Shown in pieces: positions 28,733-39,159 of a DNA stretch of 64,000 nucleotides. Numbering within the stretch: the stretch's first letter is position 1; each line of letters begins with the position of its first letter. The position numbers were made by a program, and so were the translations under genes. The notes below the pieces were generated by a model. That model did no database searches and was not told the origin of the DNA. It was given only the letters and a program-made list of their open reading frames with translations. This DNA comes from Prorocentrum cordatum (taxonomy: Eukaryota; Sar; Dinophyceae; Prorocentrales; Prorocentraceae). The DNA lies in assembly GCA_963575745.1 (NCBI GenBank), contig CAUYUJ010011481.1, positions 400,998 to 464,997 of the forward strand, given 5' to 3'.

Positions 28733-30361
28733 TCACCTGCAGGTCCACCGCGCCAAGGCGAGTCCACTGCAACGGCTCTGTGGCGCGGCCCGCGCGGAAG
28801 TGGAAGCCGCCGGCGTGTCTCTTTCGCCTCTGCCCACGTCCCAGGGGCATTTTGACGTGTGGAGTACACGTCCGCACACGATCTGCCCGAATGCTCGGCG
28901 GCCGCCTCGATGCGCAGCAGCGTGTCCAGCGCGGCCGCGCTGGCCGGGGCCTGGAGCAGGGCGTGCCTTCCAGGCCGCGTGACGTCGAAGCGCTCGCTGG
29001 CCACGGATGTTCGCCATGTGAAGGCCGCCCACGGCAATGACGGTTAGGGAAGCAGTCGGGAAGGCCGTCGGGAAGGCTGTCGGGAAGGCCGTCGGGAAGG
29101 CCGTCGGGGAAGCCGTCGGGATGGCCGTCGGGCTGGGCGTCGGGAGTGCCGTCGGGGAGTCCGACGGGAAAGCAATCGGGTGTGTCGTCGGGCTGGGCGT
29201 CGGGTGCGCCGTCGGGCTAGGCGTCGGGAAGGTCGTCGGGAGGGCCGTCGGTCGGGGAAACCGTCGGGCTGGGCGTCGGAAAGGCCGTCGGGCTGGGCGT
29301 CGGGAAGGACGTCGGGCTGGGCGTTGGGAAGGCCGCCGGGGAGGCCGTCGGGCTGGGCGTCGGGCTGAGCGTCGGGAGTGCCGTCGGGGAGGCCGTCGGG
29401 AAAACAGTCGGGAAGGCCGTCGGAAAGGCCGTCGGGAAGGCCGTCGGGAAAGCCGTCGCGAAGGCCGTCGGGGAAACCATCGGGCTGGGCGTCGGGAAGG
29501 CCGTCGGGGAAGCCGTCGGGGCGGCCGTCGGGGAGGCCGTCGAAAAGGCCGTCGGGAGCGCCGTCGGGGAGGCCGTCGGGAAGGCCGTCGGGAAAGCCGT
29601 CGGGCTAGGCGTCGGGAGAGCCGTTGGAGGAGCCCTCGGGAAGGCCGTCGGGAAGGCCGTCGGGAAGGCCGTCGCTCTGGGCGTCGGGGGTGCCGTCGGG
29701 GAGGCCGGCGGGGAGGCCGTCGGGCTGCGCGTCGCGAAGGCCGTTGCGAAGGCTGTCGGGAAGGCCAGCGGGCTTGGCGTCGGGCGAGGCGTCGGGAGTC
29801 TCGCCGTCGGGCAGATAGTGATGGCGGCGTGGTTCGAGCTCGAATACGTGACTGTGCTGCCTCATAGATGCAGCATGCGTTTGGGTGATTGCCATCTTCT
29901 GCTGGCCACCATCTGCAACAAGCGTCCTCAATAGGTCCCTCTTGATCGGGAGTCGCCGGCGACGCACTGGGATCCGCCATGTACTGTAAACACTGGGCCT
30001 CGCACTCGTTCCTCGTGGTCGCGATATTTTCAGAGTAGCCGTAGCCGAGGAGCCGGTTGGTCGAGGAGCTAGCACCATTCGGATCGAACGTGATCGAAGT
30101 GTCGCACGTTTTCGCAGTGTGCCACACCATGGGCGTGCACACCGTGGGATCGCCGCTGCCGATCGACGACCGCGCAGCCGCTGCTGCGACTCTGGCGTTC
30201 ACACTGCGGGCGGCCGTGTCATCGAACTGGAATTGAATCATCTGGGAATCGGCTCCGGTCGCCGTGCTCGGGTGGCTATCGGGCGCGATCCCCTGTACCA
30301 GTCCACTCGGAATCGGGGAAAGCTCGGTGTGGGCATGAACTGCACTGCTGTAGCGGGACAT
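28733..30361 (-). CDS. Putative cysteine-rich protein with long low-complexity repeat stalk
   Basis: The frame is uninterrupted from ATG at 30361 (M-S-R-Y-S-S). I chose it over an upstream in-frame start at 30400 only because it is the nearer Met. Residues up to ~170 are mixed sequence with a Cys-rich part (T-V-C-T-P, T-C-D-T-S-I, N-E-C-E-A-Q-C, D-A-C-C-R-W-W, N-A-C-C-I-Y), suggesting a disulfide-bonded extracellular domain. No signal peptide is evident and no family is recognised. The following ~780-bp minisatellite is read first as Arg/Pro-rich (R-R-P-S-R-R-P) and later, after a 1-bp phase change near 29257, as F-P-T-A-S-P-T-A. Pro/Thr stalks of the latter type are common in dinoflagellate surface proteins, so the Arg-rich part may reflect an indel or sequencing error. 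The C-terminal ~100 residues are Ala/Arg-rich and doubtful. Confidence 0.4.
   Translation of the reverse strand: MSRYSSAVHAHTELSPIPSGLVQGIAPDSHPSTATGADSQMIQFQFDDTAARSVNARVAAAAARSSIGSGDPTVCTPMVWHTAKTCDTSITFDPNGASSSTNRLLGYGYSENIATTRNECEAQCLQYMADPSASPATPDQEGPIEDACCRWWPAEDGNHPNACCIYEAAQSRIRARTTPPSLSARRRDSRRLARRQARWPSRQPSQRPSRRAARRPPRRPPRRHPRRPERRPSRRPSRRPSRGLLQRLSRRLARRLSRRPSRRPPRRRSRRPFRRPPRRPPRRLPRRPSRRPARWFPRRPSRRLSRRPSRRPFRRPSRLFSRRPPRRHSRRSARRPARRPPRRPSQRPARRPSRRPARRPFRRPARRFPRPTALPTTFPTPSPTAHPTPSPTTHPIAFPSDSPTALPTPSPTAIPTASPTAFPTAFPTAFPTAFPTASLTVIAVGGLHMANIRGQRALRRHAAWKARPAPGPGQRGRAGHAAAHRGGRRAFGQIVCGRVLHTSKCPWDVGRGERDTPAASTSARAAPQSRCSGLALARWTCR
29040..29815. repeat. GC-rich 12/18-bp minisatellite (Pro-Thr stalk coding)
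   Basis: Plus-strand units GTCGGGAAGGCC, GTCGGGGAGGCC and GTCGGGCTGGGC. On the minus strand the three frames read F-P-T-A, G-L-P-D and R-R-P-S, and all are open for long stretches. Confidence 0.9.
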
Positions 30362-30539
30362 GATGAATAGCGTTCCTTCCACCCTCACCTGGCCACGCAC
30401 TATATAAGAAGTCGACCAACACTGCTACGGTTGCCCGGAGTCGCGAGTCAGCGTGTCTTCAGGTCCCTTTGAGTCCGCTGTGTTGCCTATCGCAAGGCCC
30501 ACAGCGCAAGACGATCGGGCCTTATCGCACGACTCTTCC

Positions 30540-30705
30540 TAAAGCCAGGCGACCCCAAGACGGGCCAAGAGAACCACACCAGAGCCCAAAGACGGTTCCA
30601 TAGGCCATGAGACGGCCCAAGAGCACACCGAGACGGCCCGCAAGACGCCCCTCAAAGGGCTCCAAGAGAACCCCTGAAGAGGAACCCCATCTTCGAAGAT
30701 GGTTC
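30540..30705. repeat. AAGAGGCCCC-family repeat block
   Basis: Units ACGGGCCAAGAGAACCACAC, GACGGCCCAAGAGCACACCG and GGCTCCAAGAGAACCCC. Confidence 0.6.
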
Positions 30706-30959
30706 CCCTGAGGCTGCCGAGGGATCGCTCTCGTCTTCTCGAGCCCCCGACGCTCCGGGACGGCCCACCAACAGGCCCCAGCGACGACGCGCGCGCGCGT
30801 GCACTTCGCCTCCTTGTCCGCAAACCATGCTTGAGCACTGACGACCTACGAACAACAAGCGCGCGTAGGATTCTTTGCAGAGGACAAAGGGGGGGGGGGA
30901 TACCCGACCGGCCTGGGATGTCATGAATTCATGTTCAGGACGGACGACGGGGCACAATC

Positions 30960-31400
30960 GTATGAAAATTGTGATCCGGCCCAAGAAGGCTCAAAGAGGC
31001 GCAGGCCCCAAGGAACCAGAATCCTCGACTCCACGTCGGTCTCTGGCAGGTGCTCGCGCGCTCGCCCCCTGCGGGCTCCTGGCGGCCAACAGCGGCCCCC
31101 AGAAGCCTGCAAGAGAGCCCCCTAAGAGGACCCCCCCGAGGCGGTCGACGAAGGACCCCAGCGCGGCCGACGAGGCCTCCGAGACGGCACCAGGGTAAGA
31201 CACGAGACTGCCGCAGAGACCTCCCAGGGCAGTCCGAGGACGTCCAAGGATAGAGAGAGAGAGCCCACTGGGGCGCAAAAGAGGCCTTCGAGAAGCCCTC
31301 GCAGGGCCCCCAAGAGGCCCAAGGAAGCCCCTAAGATGCCTCCACAGGGCTCCCAGGAAGCTCCCAGGAGTCCCCAGGAGGCCCCCAGAGGTGCCCCCTT
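30960..31400. repeat. AAGAGGCCCC-family repeat block
   Basis: GCAAGAGAGCCCCCTAAGAG, GGGCCCCCAAGAGGCCCAAG and CCCAGGAGTCCCCAGGAGGC. On the minus strand it reads as G-A-S-W-G-L-L-G-A-S-W, a repeat-derived and probably untranslated frame. Confidence 0.7.
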
Positions 31401-31660
31401 CTCCTCCTCCTCCTCCCCCTCCTCCTCCACCTGATCTTCCCGGCCATCCTACCCCAAGTGTTCCCCGAAGGATTTCCACAACGGTCAGAGGAGCACATGG
31501 TCCGATAGCCTGGCAGAGCTCCTGCCGCAACGCTCGGCCACACGGGGGCCTTCCAAAAGGCAGGGGGCGGCGGTGATTCGCCGTGCGAGTCTTCGAGATT
31601 CCACGACGCGTTCTCGTGCTATTCATTGAACGCGATGCCTTCGAACGAGCTTGCCTCGGA

Positions 31661-31835
31661 CAGTAGGAGCTCGACTACAAGAAACCTTCCACAAGAAACC
31701 CGACCCTAAGACCCCAGAACATCCATTGATTTCTTGGTGGGGACGCCACGCTTTCCATAGCAAAACCATCGGAACCCAAGACACCCAGGGAACCCTGGAG
31801 GCAAGCAAGGTGTTTCTTGGCATGGGCCTCCAATG
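31661..31835. repeat. Dispersed repeat, family D (copy 2, unoccupied)
   Basis: Matches 15155-15330. The motif GTTTCTTGGCATGGGCCTCC occurs once here and continues into unrelated sequence, whereas copy 1 has it duplicated around element C1. Confidence 0.8.
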
Positions 31836-32419
31836 TACGTTCTCAGGCCATCTTCTGAACACGCTGCCTTCAAACGAGTTTGCATCGTACGCCAGGAGGC
31901 GGGCGAGTAAGAGAACCTTGCACGGCAAGCATGGTTGGATGCCTTGGGTCAGGAATGGTCACGGAAGCGCGGGTGGCATAACGAGTGAGGCGCTGAAGGG
32001 TCTCCGCAGCACTCCGAAGGAGGTGCGAAGCTCGTGTATGGATGGCGGAGGGAAGAGAAAAAACGACCAGCTCCTGAATGTAGACGGGAAAGCCTCAGCT
32101 GACCGCAGGCGGACGCCACCTGCAACTCTGCGTAGCAACCTGCCGCGTCTGAGCTGCAGTGGCACACCGACTGGCGCGCTTGAGGTTGTCCGCTGCCCAA
32201 CAACCTGAAGTTGTCGGGGCCCTCGTGGGCCGCCTTGTTGGCGCCCTCAGGGGCCAGTTGGAGCCCTCAGGATTCGTCTTGCACTAGCGCACCTGACACT
32301 TTTAAACAAGCGCAAGCGAGCCACGTCGTGGCGAAACGCAGGAAGGAGAGGAGGAGGGGGAAGAAGAAGGGGCGAGGGCGAAACCGTCGGCGGCCCAAGC
32401 CCTTGGCTGCGCCACATCA

Positions 32420-32635
32420 GTCTAGCGCCCTTTACTGGCGCGCCTGGCACACTCTGCACGCGTCACGCACCTGGCGTGGCTGGAGCCCGTGGCAGTTTTG
32501 GCGCATGTGGAACACGCGGCGCATCTGGCGCACCAAGCGCGCCTGGCGTCCTTGACCCCTGCAGCGTGGTGCGACTGCTACACTTAGTACGCGTGGCGCA
32601 CCTCGCCAGCATCGCGCACCTGGCGACGAGATTGG
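32420..32635. repeat. Degenerate short tandem repeat of GCGCACCTGGCG words
   Basis: CTGGCGCGCCTGGCACACTC, GCGTCACGCACCTGGCGTGG, GGCGCATCTGGCGCACC and similar words, about 15-30 bp apart. Confidence 0.5.
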
Positions 32636-32806
32636 TGACACGTAGCTGCCCATCCTCTTGCCACAACTGAGTCAACCACCGAGAACTCTGACACGCTGAG
32701 GCGTGGTAGAATGTCACATTCTGCCTCGCAGGGATCCTGACATCTTCAAGGGCCCCTACGCTCTCATCGCAGACAAGTGCGTGCATCCCTAGAGGCCTCC
32801 TAGATG

Positions 32807-32997
32807 GGATCCGGGTAGATGGGATCGAAGGATCGCGCCGCATCGCCGAGACGTTGCCCATGTATCGGCGATGCATCGGCCACTTCGGCAACGCATCCGC
32901 GCAGACGGAGCGGGGATGCACGGTCTCTACATCGAGACGCATCGTCGATGCATCAGCGATGCGGCGCGATCCTCAGACCCCATCTGCTCCGACCCCA
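32807..32997. mobile_element. Inverted-repeat element, family G (copy 1, ~190 bp)
   Basis: Left GGATCGCGCCGCATCGCCG and right CGATGCGGCGCGATCC, with outer arms GATGGGATC / GACCCCATC. The interior is full of GGCGATGCATCGGC words. Compare 46904-47098 and the half copy at 57155. Confidence 0.7.
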
Positions 32998-33008
32998 TCC
33001 ATAGACGA

Positions 33009-33146
33009 GCGCGTTCCACTACTCGCACATTGACTACTCGCAAATGGCCTGGATCCGCAGGGGGGATCTACGAGAAACTGCATCGAAGCAGACGTGTGCC
33101 TTTCGGACGTTTGCGAGTAGGCACTCTGCGAGTAGTGCAACGCGCC
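33009..33146. mobile_element. Fold-back element, family P (138 bp)
   Basis: Left GCGCGTTCCACTACTCGCAC-ATTGACTACTCGCAAA; right TTTGCGAGTAGGCACTCTGC-GAGTAGTGCAACGCGC. The arms are about 36 bp with few mismatches. It starts 12 bp after the end of element G1. Confidence 0.85.
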
Positions 33147-33199
33147 CGGTGAATCCAGGAGGCCTAGAATCCCCCCCTCTTTCATAACTCGATGTAGAT

Positions 33200-34680
33200 C
33201 ATTGATCATGCGGAGCGAGGCGGAGGACAACAGTGCAGGAGAGGGCGGACGAGGAGGCCTTCGGAGGCCGCGGGGACGTCGCCGTCGTCCTCCCCCCCCC
33301 TCGCGCGCGGGGCCGGCTTTTGCTTGGGGGGGGCCCTGGGGCCGGGGGCGACAGCATCGTCCCCCGCGGGGGGGCGATCAAGAGGGAAGAAAGGGAGGAG
33401 GAGGGAGAGAGAGAGGAGGAAAAGGAGAATGATGAAGAGGATCCCATCACAAGAGGTCTAGGGTTTTCCCAAATGTCTGAATCTGCGGGGCTGGACCGCA
33501 ACCTTGCCAGGCGCACGTGATTTGTTCTGGCACGGACGCGCTTCACGGTGCCACCACCAAGCTGACAGAACGGGGGTGCGAAGGACGAGGAGCCACGGGA
33601 GTGGCGGGACACCGCCCGAGATTGATGGATGAGTATCGTCTAAACCGATCCCCATCCCCAGCGGCGTGGCCTGGGCCCCGCTGGCCGAATTACCCCCCCG
33701 GATGAGGATATAAGTCGTTCTCTTCGGGCTTCGAAGGGTGTGTCCCCAATTGGGGTGGTGACTTGGTGGGGGTCTTGAAGGGGATGGAGATGGGGATGGG
33801 GGGTCGGATAAGCGATGCTGAATGGACTGCCCAGGGTCGGGGGCGGCAAAGAGGGGAGTGTCCAAGAGGGGGGGATGCAAATCATGACCGGCGGCATGTG
33901 CGCGGCCCAGCGGGGGGGCCAGGGACGTAATAAAACAAGAAGAGGCGCCATGAGATCTGGGGAAATATCATGGCCCACGCCCCGATATCCCCCCCCCCTA
34001 GTCATCACCCCCCTCTTTTCCGCCCCCGACAGGGGGGAGGGGAGCCAGAGGTAGATGTAGAAATTCTCGCCGAAATACCTCACTATCCAGATCAGCGCCG
34101 GGATGAGCAGCCCGCCTCCGACGCAGGCGGGCGATGGGGTCGCGGGCGAGGAGGGCCCCATGGCGCGAGTGCGCTGACAACTGCCGGCCTCGTCGGGGGG
34201 GGGGGAGGAGAAGGAGGAGGAGGAGGAGGAGGAGAAGAAGAAGAAGAAGAAGAAGGATAATACCAATAATAATAAGAAGAAGAAAAAGAAGAAGGGGCGT
34301 GGCAACGGGGTCGGGAGGGACTGCGAAGAGGGAGGGGGGAGGCGAAGGGGGGGGACCAGCTGGACGAGCAGGAGAAGGTGATCAACCGAGGCTAGGAAAG
34401 GGACTGAGAGGGGGTGGAGATCGAGGATCAAGTGGGCGAGGACAAGGATGAGAATGAGGACAAGGACGTCGATGACGGACAAAACAAACATGCCTAGCGG
34501 GGACGGGTCAAATAGGACGAGGACCAAGCGGCCGTGCAAGACCTGGACAAGCGGCCAGAGGTACAACCTGTTTCTATATGAGGGGCGGCTATACCACTCC
34601 GCTCTGGCATCGTCTCCTCGGCCAGAGAGGTGCGTGCGTCCTTCTCCAGACCCTCAGATTCATCTCCATACTCATCTGCC
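33200..34680. other. Intergenic, G-rich and purine-rich; no gene recognised
   Basis: Homopolymer G/C runs and a GGA/GAAGAA tract at 34196-34295. The open frames here are low-complexity or lack recognisable domains. Confidence 0.4.
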
Positions 34681-34695
34681 TGCCCCTGCCACACT

Positions 34696-34835
34696 CATGC
34701 TCCTCCTCCTCCTCCTCCTTCTCCTCCTCCTTCTCCTCCTCCTCCTCCTGAATCACCTGCTCCTGTGCCTCCTCATCCTCCTGCTGCTGCTGCTGCTCCT
34801 CCTCCTGCTTCTCCTCCTCGTTCTCCTCTTCGCCT
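34696..34835. repeat. (TCC)n / (CTGCTG)n tract
   Basis: TCC repeats with a short CTGCTGCTGCTG run. Confidence 0.9.
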
Positions 34836-35329
34836 TCATCGTCTCCTGTTTTCCCCCATCCTTTCCTCATCGCCCTCTTCCGCCGTCTTCCGAATCATCC
34901 ACCACCGTGCCTTTCGCACCGGTTGGACTTGCTTGCAATCAGGACCTCCTCTGAATCCACCTGATACCGTGGCGCAGGTCGCCTCACCAAGTACAACCCA
35001 CGCCCAAATTAACGCGCACTCCGCTGCGGTTCAGCCGCGGCGACGGCCGTGACGATCAAATTAGATTTCCCCAGCAAGGTTTGCACGACTGGGTTCTTCA
35101 GTAACAACCATGAATGATCGAACGGGCCCGCCGAAAAATGTTCCACGCCCCTGAGATCCGACGTCGTGATTTTTTCGATACGGGGTCCCCGGACGTCTCG
35201 GCCTATTCCCCAGGGCCGGTTTTTCATCCCGAGTCGTTTTTTGACGGCCCCGAGGCCCGGTAAGGGCCACTAGAGGCCGAAACCTGTAGAAAAAAACCGT
35301 CGTGATTTTTTTCAATACGTTGGATCTCT

Positions 35330-35765
35330 GGGGCTCTGGCCTGGGTGCGGTCGGGTGTGCTCGCGGGCGCCACGTCGTGCCCCCCGCCCGGTGCCCGCGT
35401 GCCCACGCCCTGCTGTGCGCGCGCGCCCCGCAGCTCCGCAACGGGGGCCCCCCGCAGCTCCGCTCGGTGCGCCCGCCTCCTGGGCGCCCCGCCCGCGCGC
35501 GCCGGCGCTCGCTGCGCCCCGAGGGGCGGGCCCGGCTGGCGCTCTGCCCCGTGCGCCCGCTCGTGGGCGCCCCCCCGACGCGCGCGGTCGTGGGCGCCCC
35601 GCGCCCCGGGCGGCTCCGCCGAGGCTCCGCCCGGCGCCGCCCGGTGGGTGCCCCGCCGTGGACGCCTCGCAGGCGCTCGCGGGCGCCCCGTCCCCCTGGA
35701 TGGTGGACGCGCCGGCGGTGTGATCGGGTCCTGCCCGCGGGCGCCTCGTGGGGGCGCCCGTGCCC
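35330..35765. other. Very GC-rich segment of GGGCGCCCC words
   Basis: Dense in CGCCCCGCGCC, GTGGGCGCCCC and GGGCGCCTCG. Frames are open on both strands only because stop codons are rare in such DNA. It ends abruptly at the AT-richer element I2. Confidence 0.7.
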
Positions 35766-35770
35766 CTGTT

Positions 35771-35993
35771 TGAACAGGGACCGACCGTCCCGGCATTCCT
35801 GGAGTCATACCACGACATGTTCTTAGAACCCAAAAATGTTCTAAGAACAAAAACAATGTTCTTATAACATAAACCTGATGTGTGAAAACAAGACAGTCCC
35901 AGCCAGAAATGTTCTAAGACAATTTCGTGGGAACCACAAAAAGCTCTTAGAACATTGTTTGGTGGGGCTATAGGCGAGCCGGGACGTTTCGCC
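35771..35993. mobile_element. Dispersed element, family I (copy 2)
   Basis: Starts GACCGACCGTCCCGGCAT and ends GGGGCTATAGGCGAGCCGGG, matching 22386-22613. The interior contains several ATGTTCTAAGAAC / GTTCTTAGAAC hairpins. Confidence 0.65.
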
Positions 35994-36719
35994 TTTGCTT
36001 GACTTCTTGGGTCCACAGAGGTTTCGCCCGGCGCCCGCCTGCGGGAGCCTCGGGAGCGTCCCCGTGCGGGTGACTAGCGCGGCTTGTGCCATGCAGTAAC
36101 ACAGCAGAGCCTTCACCGCGCAGCTTGCACAGCAAGGCTTTCACCACAGATCGAACGCATGAGAAGCGCCCCCCGCCCCCACATGAGGAACTGTAGACAA
36201 GTTGGACCGTCAAGCGACGTGACAACTGCAAGCGGGAGCTGCTCGACGGTCAGCCAACGGCAACGTCGCGCAAGCCAAATGGGAGCGGCGCGTTGCTGCT
36301 ATGCCCATCGGCGTATGCACATGGCGTTGCGTTGTGCGGACACGCGATAGATGCTCAGTGTCAGTGTGGATCTCGCGCGCCCGCGCCTTGGCAGAAACTC
36401 AAGGGCGCGTCGGACCTAGGCGGCGCTGGCAGCGGCCCTGGACGGCGCCTGGTGCCCTCCCCGCACGGGCGCGCATCGGAAAACTTCTATCCACCCCAAA
36501 AACAAAGACTAAGCACCAAACGAACACCTCGTATGTGAATTCAATGATGCAACACTTATCTCAACTTCTCCGAAGCAGGGAGTCTCGGGCGGGAGAACCC
36601 ACAACAAATCCCACCAGCCTTCTGGGCGTCGGTGGTTTAGGGAGTTTCCTCTTCCACCCCTCCTTCTTCCCCTTCGGAGAGGGGTTTACCCCTCCCCCTA
36701 CCCCCTCCCCATGGACCTG

Positions 36720-37100
36720 GACCAAGGGTTTCGCGAGTCGTCGGAGCGTCCAAAACGGCCTCGGCGAGGAAGCCAAAATCATTTGTTTTACTTTGGTTTT
36801 GGCCCCATTTTGGCTTCCTGGGGGGGGACGCAAATTAGTGCTCCCCTCTTGTTTGATCGATCTCCTCCAAGATGGCCCCAAGAAGCGCCCAGGAGGCCCC
36901 AAGAGGCCCCAGGATGGCCCCAAGATGGCCCCAAGAGGCTCCCAAGAGGCCCCCAGAAGGCTCCCAAGAGACCCCCTAAGAGGCCCCAAGAGGCACCTAA
37001 GATGCTCCAAGAGGCCTCGGCGAGAATGCCAAATCATTGATGTTACAAAGGTTTTAGCCACATGTTGGCCTCTTAGGGGGGGCACTGATTAAGATGACTC
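36720..37100. repeat. AAGAGGCCCC-family block with a duplicated flank
   Basis: GGCCTCGGCGAGGAAGCCAA at ~36750 and GGCCTCGGCGAGAATGCCAA at ~37015 start two related ~80-bp segments (TTTTGGCCCCATTTTGGC / TTTTAGCCACATGTTGGC). Between them, 36870-37000, lies a near-perfect run of CCAAGAGGCCCC units. Confidence 0.75.
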
Positions 37101-37324
37101 CAAGAGCGCATGGGAGAGCCACAAATGACCTCCAAGATGGCTCAAGAGATCCCAAAAAGTGTCATAATGGCTTCCTCTGTGTGCTGCCTACTTCCCTGAT
37201 CGAGGCAATGCCTCTGGGCATCGTTTCTGGATGGGCTGGTGGAGATTCGCGAAGCGTCAGAAACTGTATTAGCCTGGCGAAGAACCCAACCATATGCAGC
37301 TGTGAATACCGCATCCGTGAGTGT

Positions 37325-37450
37325 CGTCTTCGGCGGGGTTCCCTACGGGGCCACGAACGCTTCACTGGGTGGGGGGTTCGCGTGCGAACATGGCCAGTGG
37401 GGCCATCGGTGGAGCTCTCTACGGGGCCACGAACTGTTGTACTGGGTGGG
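37325..37450. repeat. Two-copy local repeat
   Basis: CTACGGGGCCACGAACGCTT-CACTGGGTGGG is followed by CTACGGGGCCACGAACTGTT-GTACTGGGTGGG. Confidence 0.8.
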
Positions 37451-37559
37451 ACGCATGCGACACACAGCCACTGCATAGCTGGCACAACATCACTTACACA
37501 ACCACCAAACTTACACAACATGGCTCAACCGCGTTGCTTACAGCACATCTAACACCGCA

Positions 37560-38150
37560 TAGCTGACTCTGCCAAGCTCCCACCTCCTCAATGCAATAAT
37601 TTACTGTTTGGAGTCGATGTTGGTTAACATTGTAACCGTTGGTGTTGGACATTTCCCATGCTGACATGACCCAATGCGTTTAGACTTACACGGACAATAC
37701 TCTGAAACCAGAGTAGTCAATATTCCAAACTTCGACTGGTACGACCATAGACACGTACGTGCGCATACAGGCAAAATTGCAAGTGGCTGCTGAACCCGAG
37801 GAATGGCCAACATGCGAGAGAAACGAAGTAAAGAATTCGCGGAAGACGATTGCGGAGAGTTTCACGGCACGAGATATTGATGAGTGCGCACGTCGGACAA
37901 GAAATTCGCAGACCGGCGCGCCAAAGAAGTATGTCAGCAGCTCGCTCTTGACCAGATCTTGAAAAAACAACTGCGGAGATAGCGAATGACATAATGTGTC
38001 CCAGAGAAGGATTGGGGCAGCACGGTGCAACCAAACACACACGACGGATAGGGAAGAAGCAGGATGAGAGGTAACGACAGGAAGACACAGACAACTACAT
38101 GTAGACAGAGACGTCCAAGAGAATGGAGCCATCGAGTGCAAGGGGAAGGG
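37560..38150. other. Intergenic, no gene recognised
   Basis: Ordinary composition, with no domain in the minus-strand frame that spans it. Confidence 0.4.
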
Positions 38151-38152
38151 GG

Positions 38153-38325
38153 AGAGAGAGAGAGAGAGAGTGAAAGAGAGAGAGAGAGAGAGAGCTACGA
38201 CATAGAGACAGAGATAGAGATAGGGAGTAAGAAAGAAAGACACAGACAGACAGACAGGCAGACAAACAGACAACAGACAGACAGACAGACAGGCAGGCAG
38301 GAAGGCAGACAGACAGACAGTTCGA
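38153..38325. repeat. (GA)n and (GACA)n microsatellites
   Basis: GAGAGA at 38153-38195, then GACAGACAGACA at 38244-38320. Confidence 0.95.
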
Positions 38326-38329
38326 ATGC

Positions 38330-39120
38330 AGATGGGAGACAGCGGCTGCGCGAGAAAAAAACAAACACCTGTTCGCCATGAACGCGGTATGGGTAAACAC
38401 TGGTTGAGCTCATGAGGCCCAACATGCAAAAAGACCAGCTGACAGTCAGATAGGTGTGGGCACCGATGCACATGCTACAACAATCAAATGGTTTGCCCAT
38501 TTGGTTGCATGCAACAGTTGTTTACGACGCCATCACCACATTATACAATGCGGATGCATGTGTTCGCTGACGAGCAATCGTGCGAGCCACTTGCCAAATC
38601 CAGATAGCCAGATAGCGGTTCACCAACATGCACTATCGCCAAAATAACTATCACCAACTCCAGTATGTCGCATCAAAGGCATTTGAGGCGACCCCTCGCC
38701 AAACGTTCGTGTGCGGCAATGAAGAACTTGACAATCTGACAACCCCAATCTGAACATTGGCTAAACCACGAGAAGCACCGTGCAAGTAGTTAGCCAAGGG
38801 TGACTCACACGTGCTCGGCACACTAGAACAACAATGACCAACCTACACTCTGAAACGACTGAATGCACACGCACGCGGACCACACGGAACACGACTTGCG
38901 CCGTGCAACGCGCTAGAACCGCAGAAGGCTGCCAGCACGCCCTGAAAGGTGCTGACTTACGCCAGCAAGGTGAGGCGAACCGATGCGTCGCCACCAGGAG
39001 CTCGCTGGCACCCTTGGGGGCGCCAGGCTGTACACCGAACTGCTCGTCCTGCCGCTTGTCCTATTACCGATAAGGGTGTTGCTCACCCCTCAACGCGCTG
39101 CGTCAATATGCCCAGGATTC
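38330..39120. other. Intergenic, no gene recognised
   Basis: No repeats or convincing frames seen. Confidence 0.35.
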
Positions 39121-39159
39121 CAATTGGAACACCTTTGAGGAGTGATGAGGGCACGAGGG

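Noticed and set aside
30400-30412. TATA-like box upstream of the cysteine-rich ORF
   Set aside because: CTATATAAG is a single short match in a lineage where TATA boxes are not the usual promoter signal.
36770-36835. Dinoflagellate spliced-leader gene
   Set aside because: GGCCCCATTTTGGC resembles part of the spliced leader, but the flanking bases do not match and no donor site follows.
36561-37085. Minus-strand ORF with L-G-A-S-W-G-P-L-G repeats as a structural protein
   Set aside because: Composed of the AAGAGGCCCC repeat family found in non-genic blocks elsewhere in the window.
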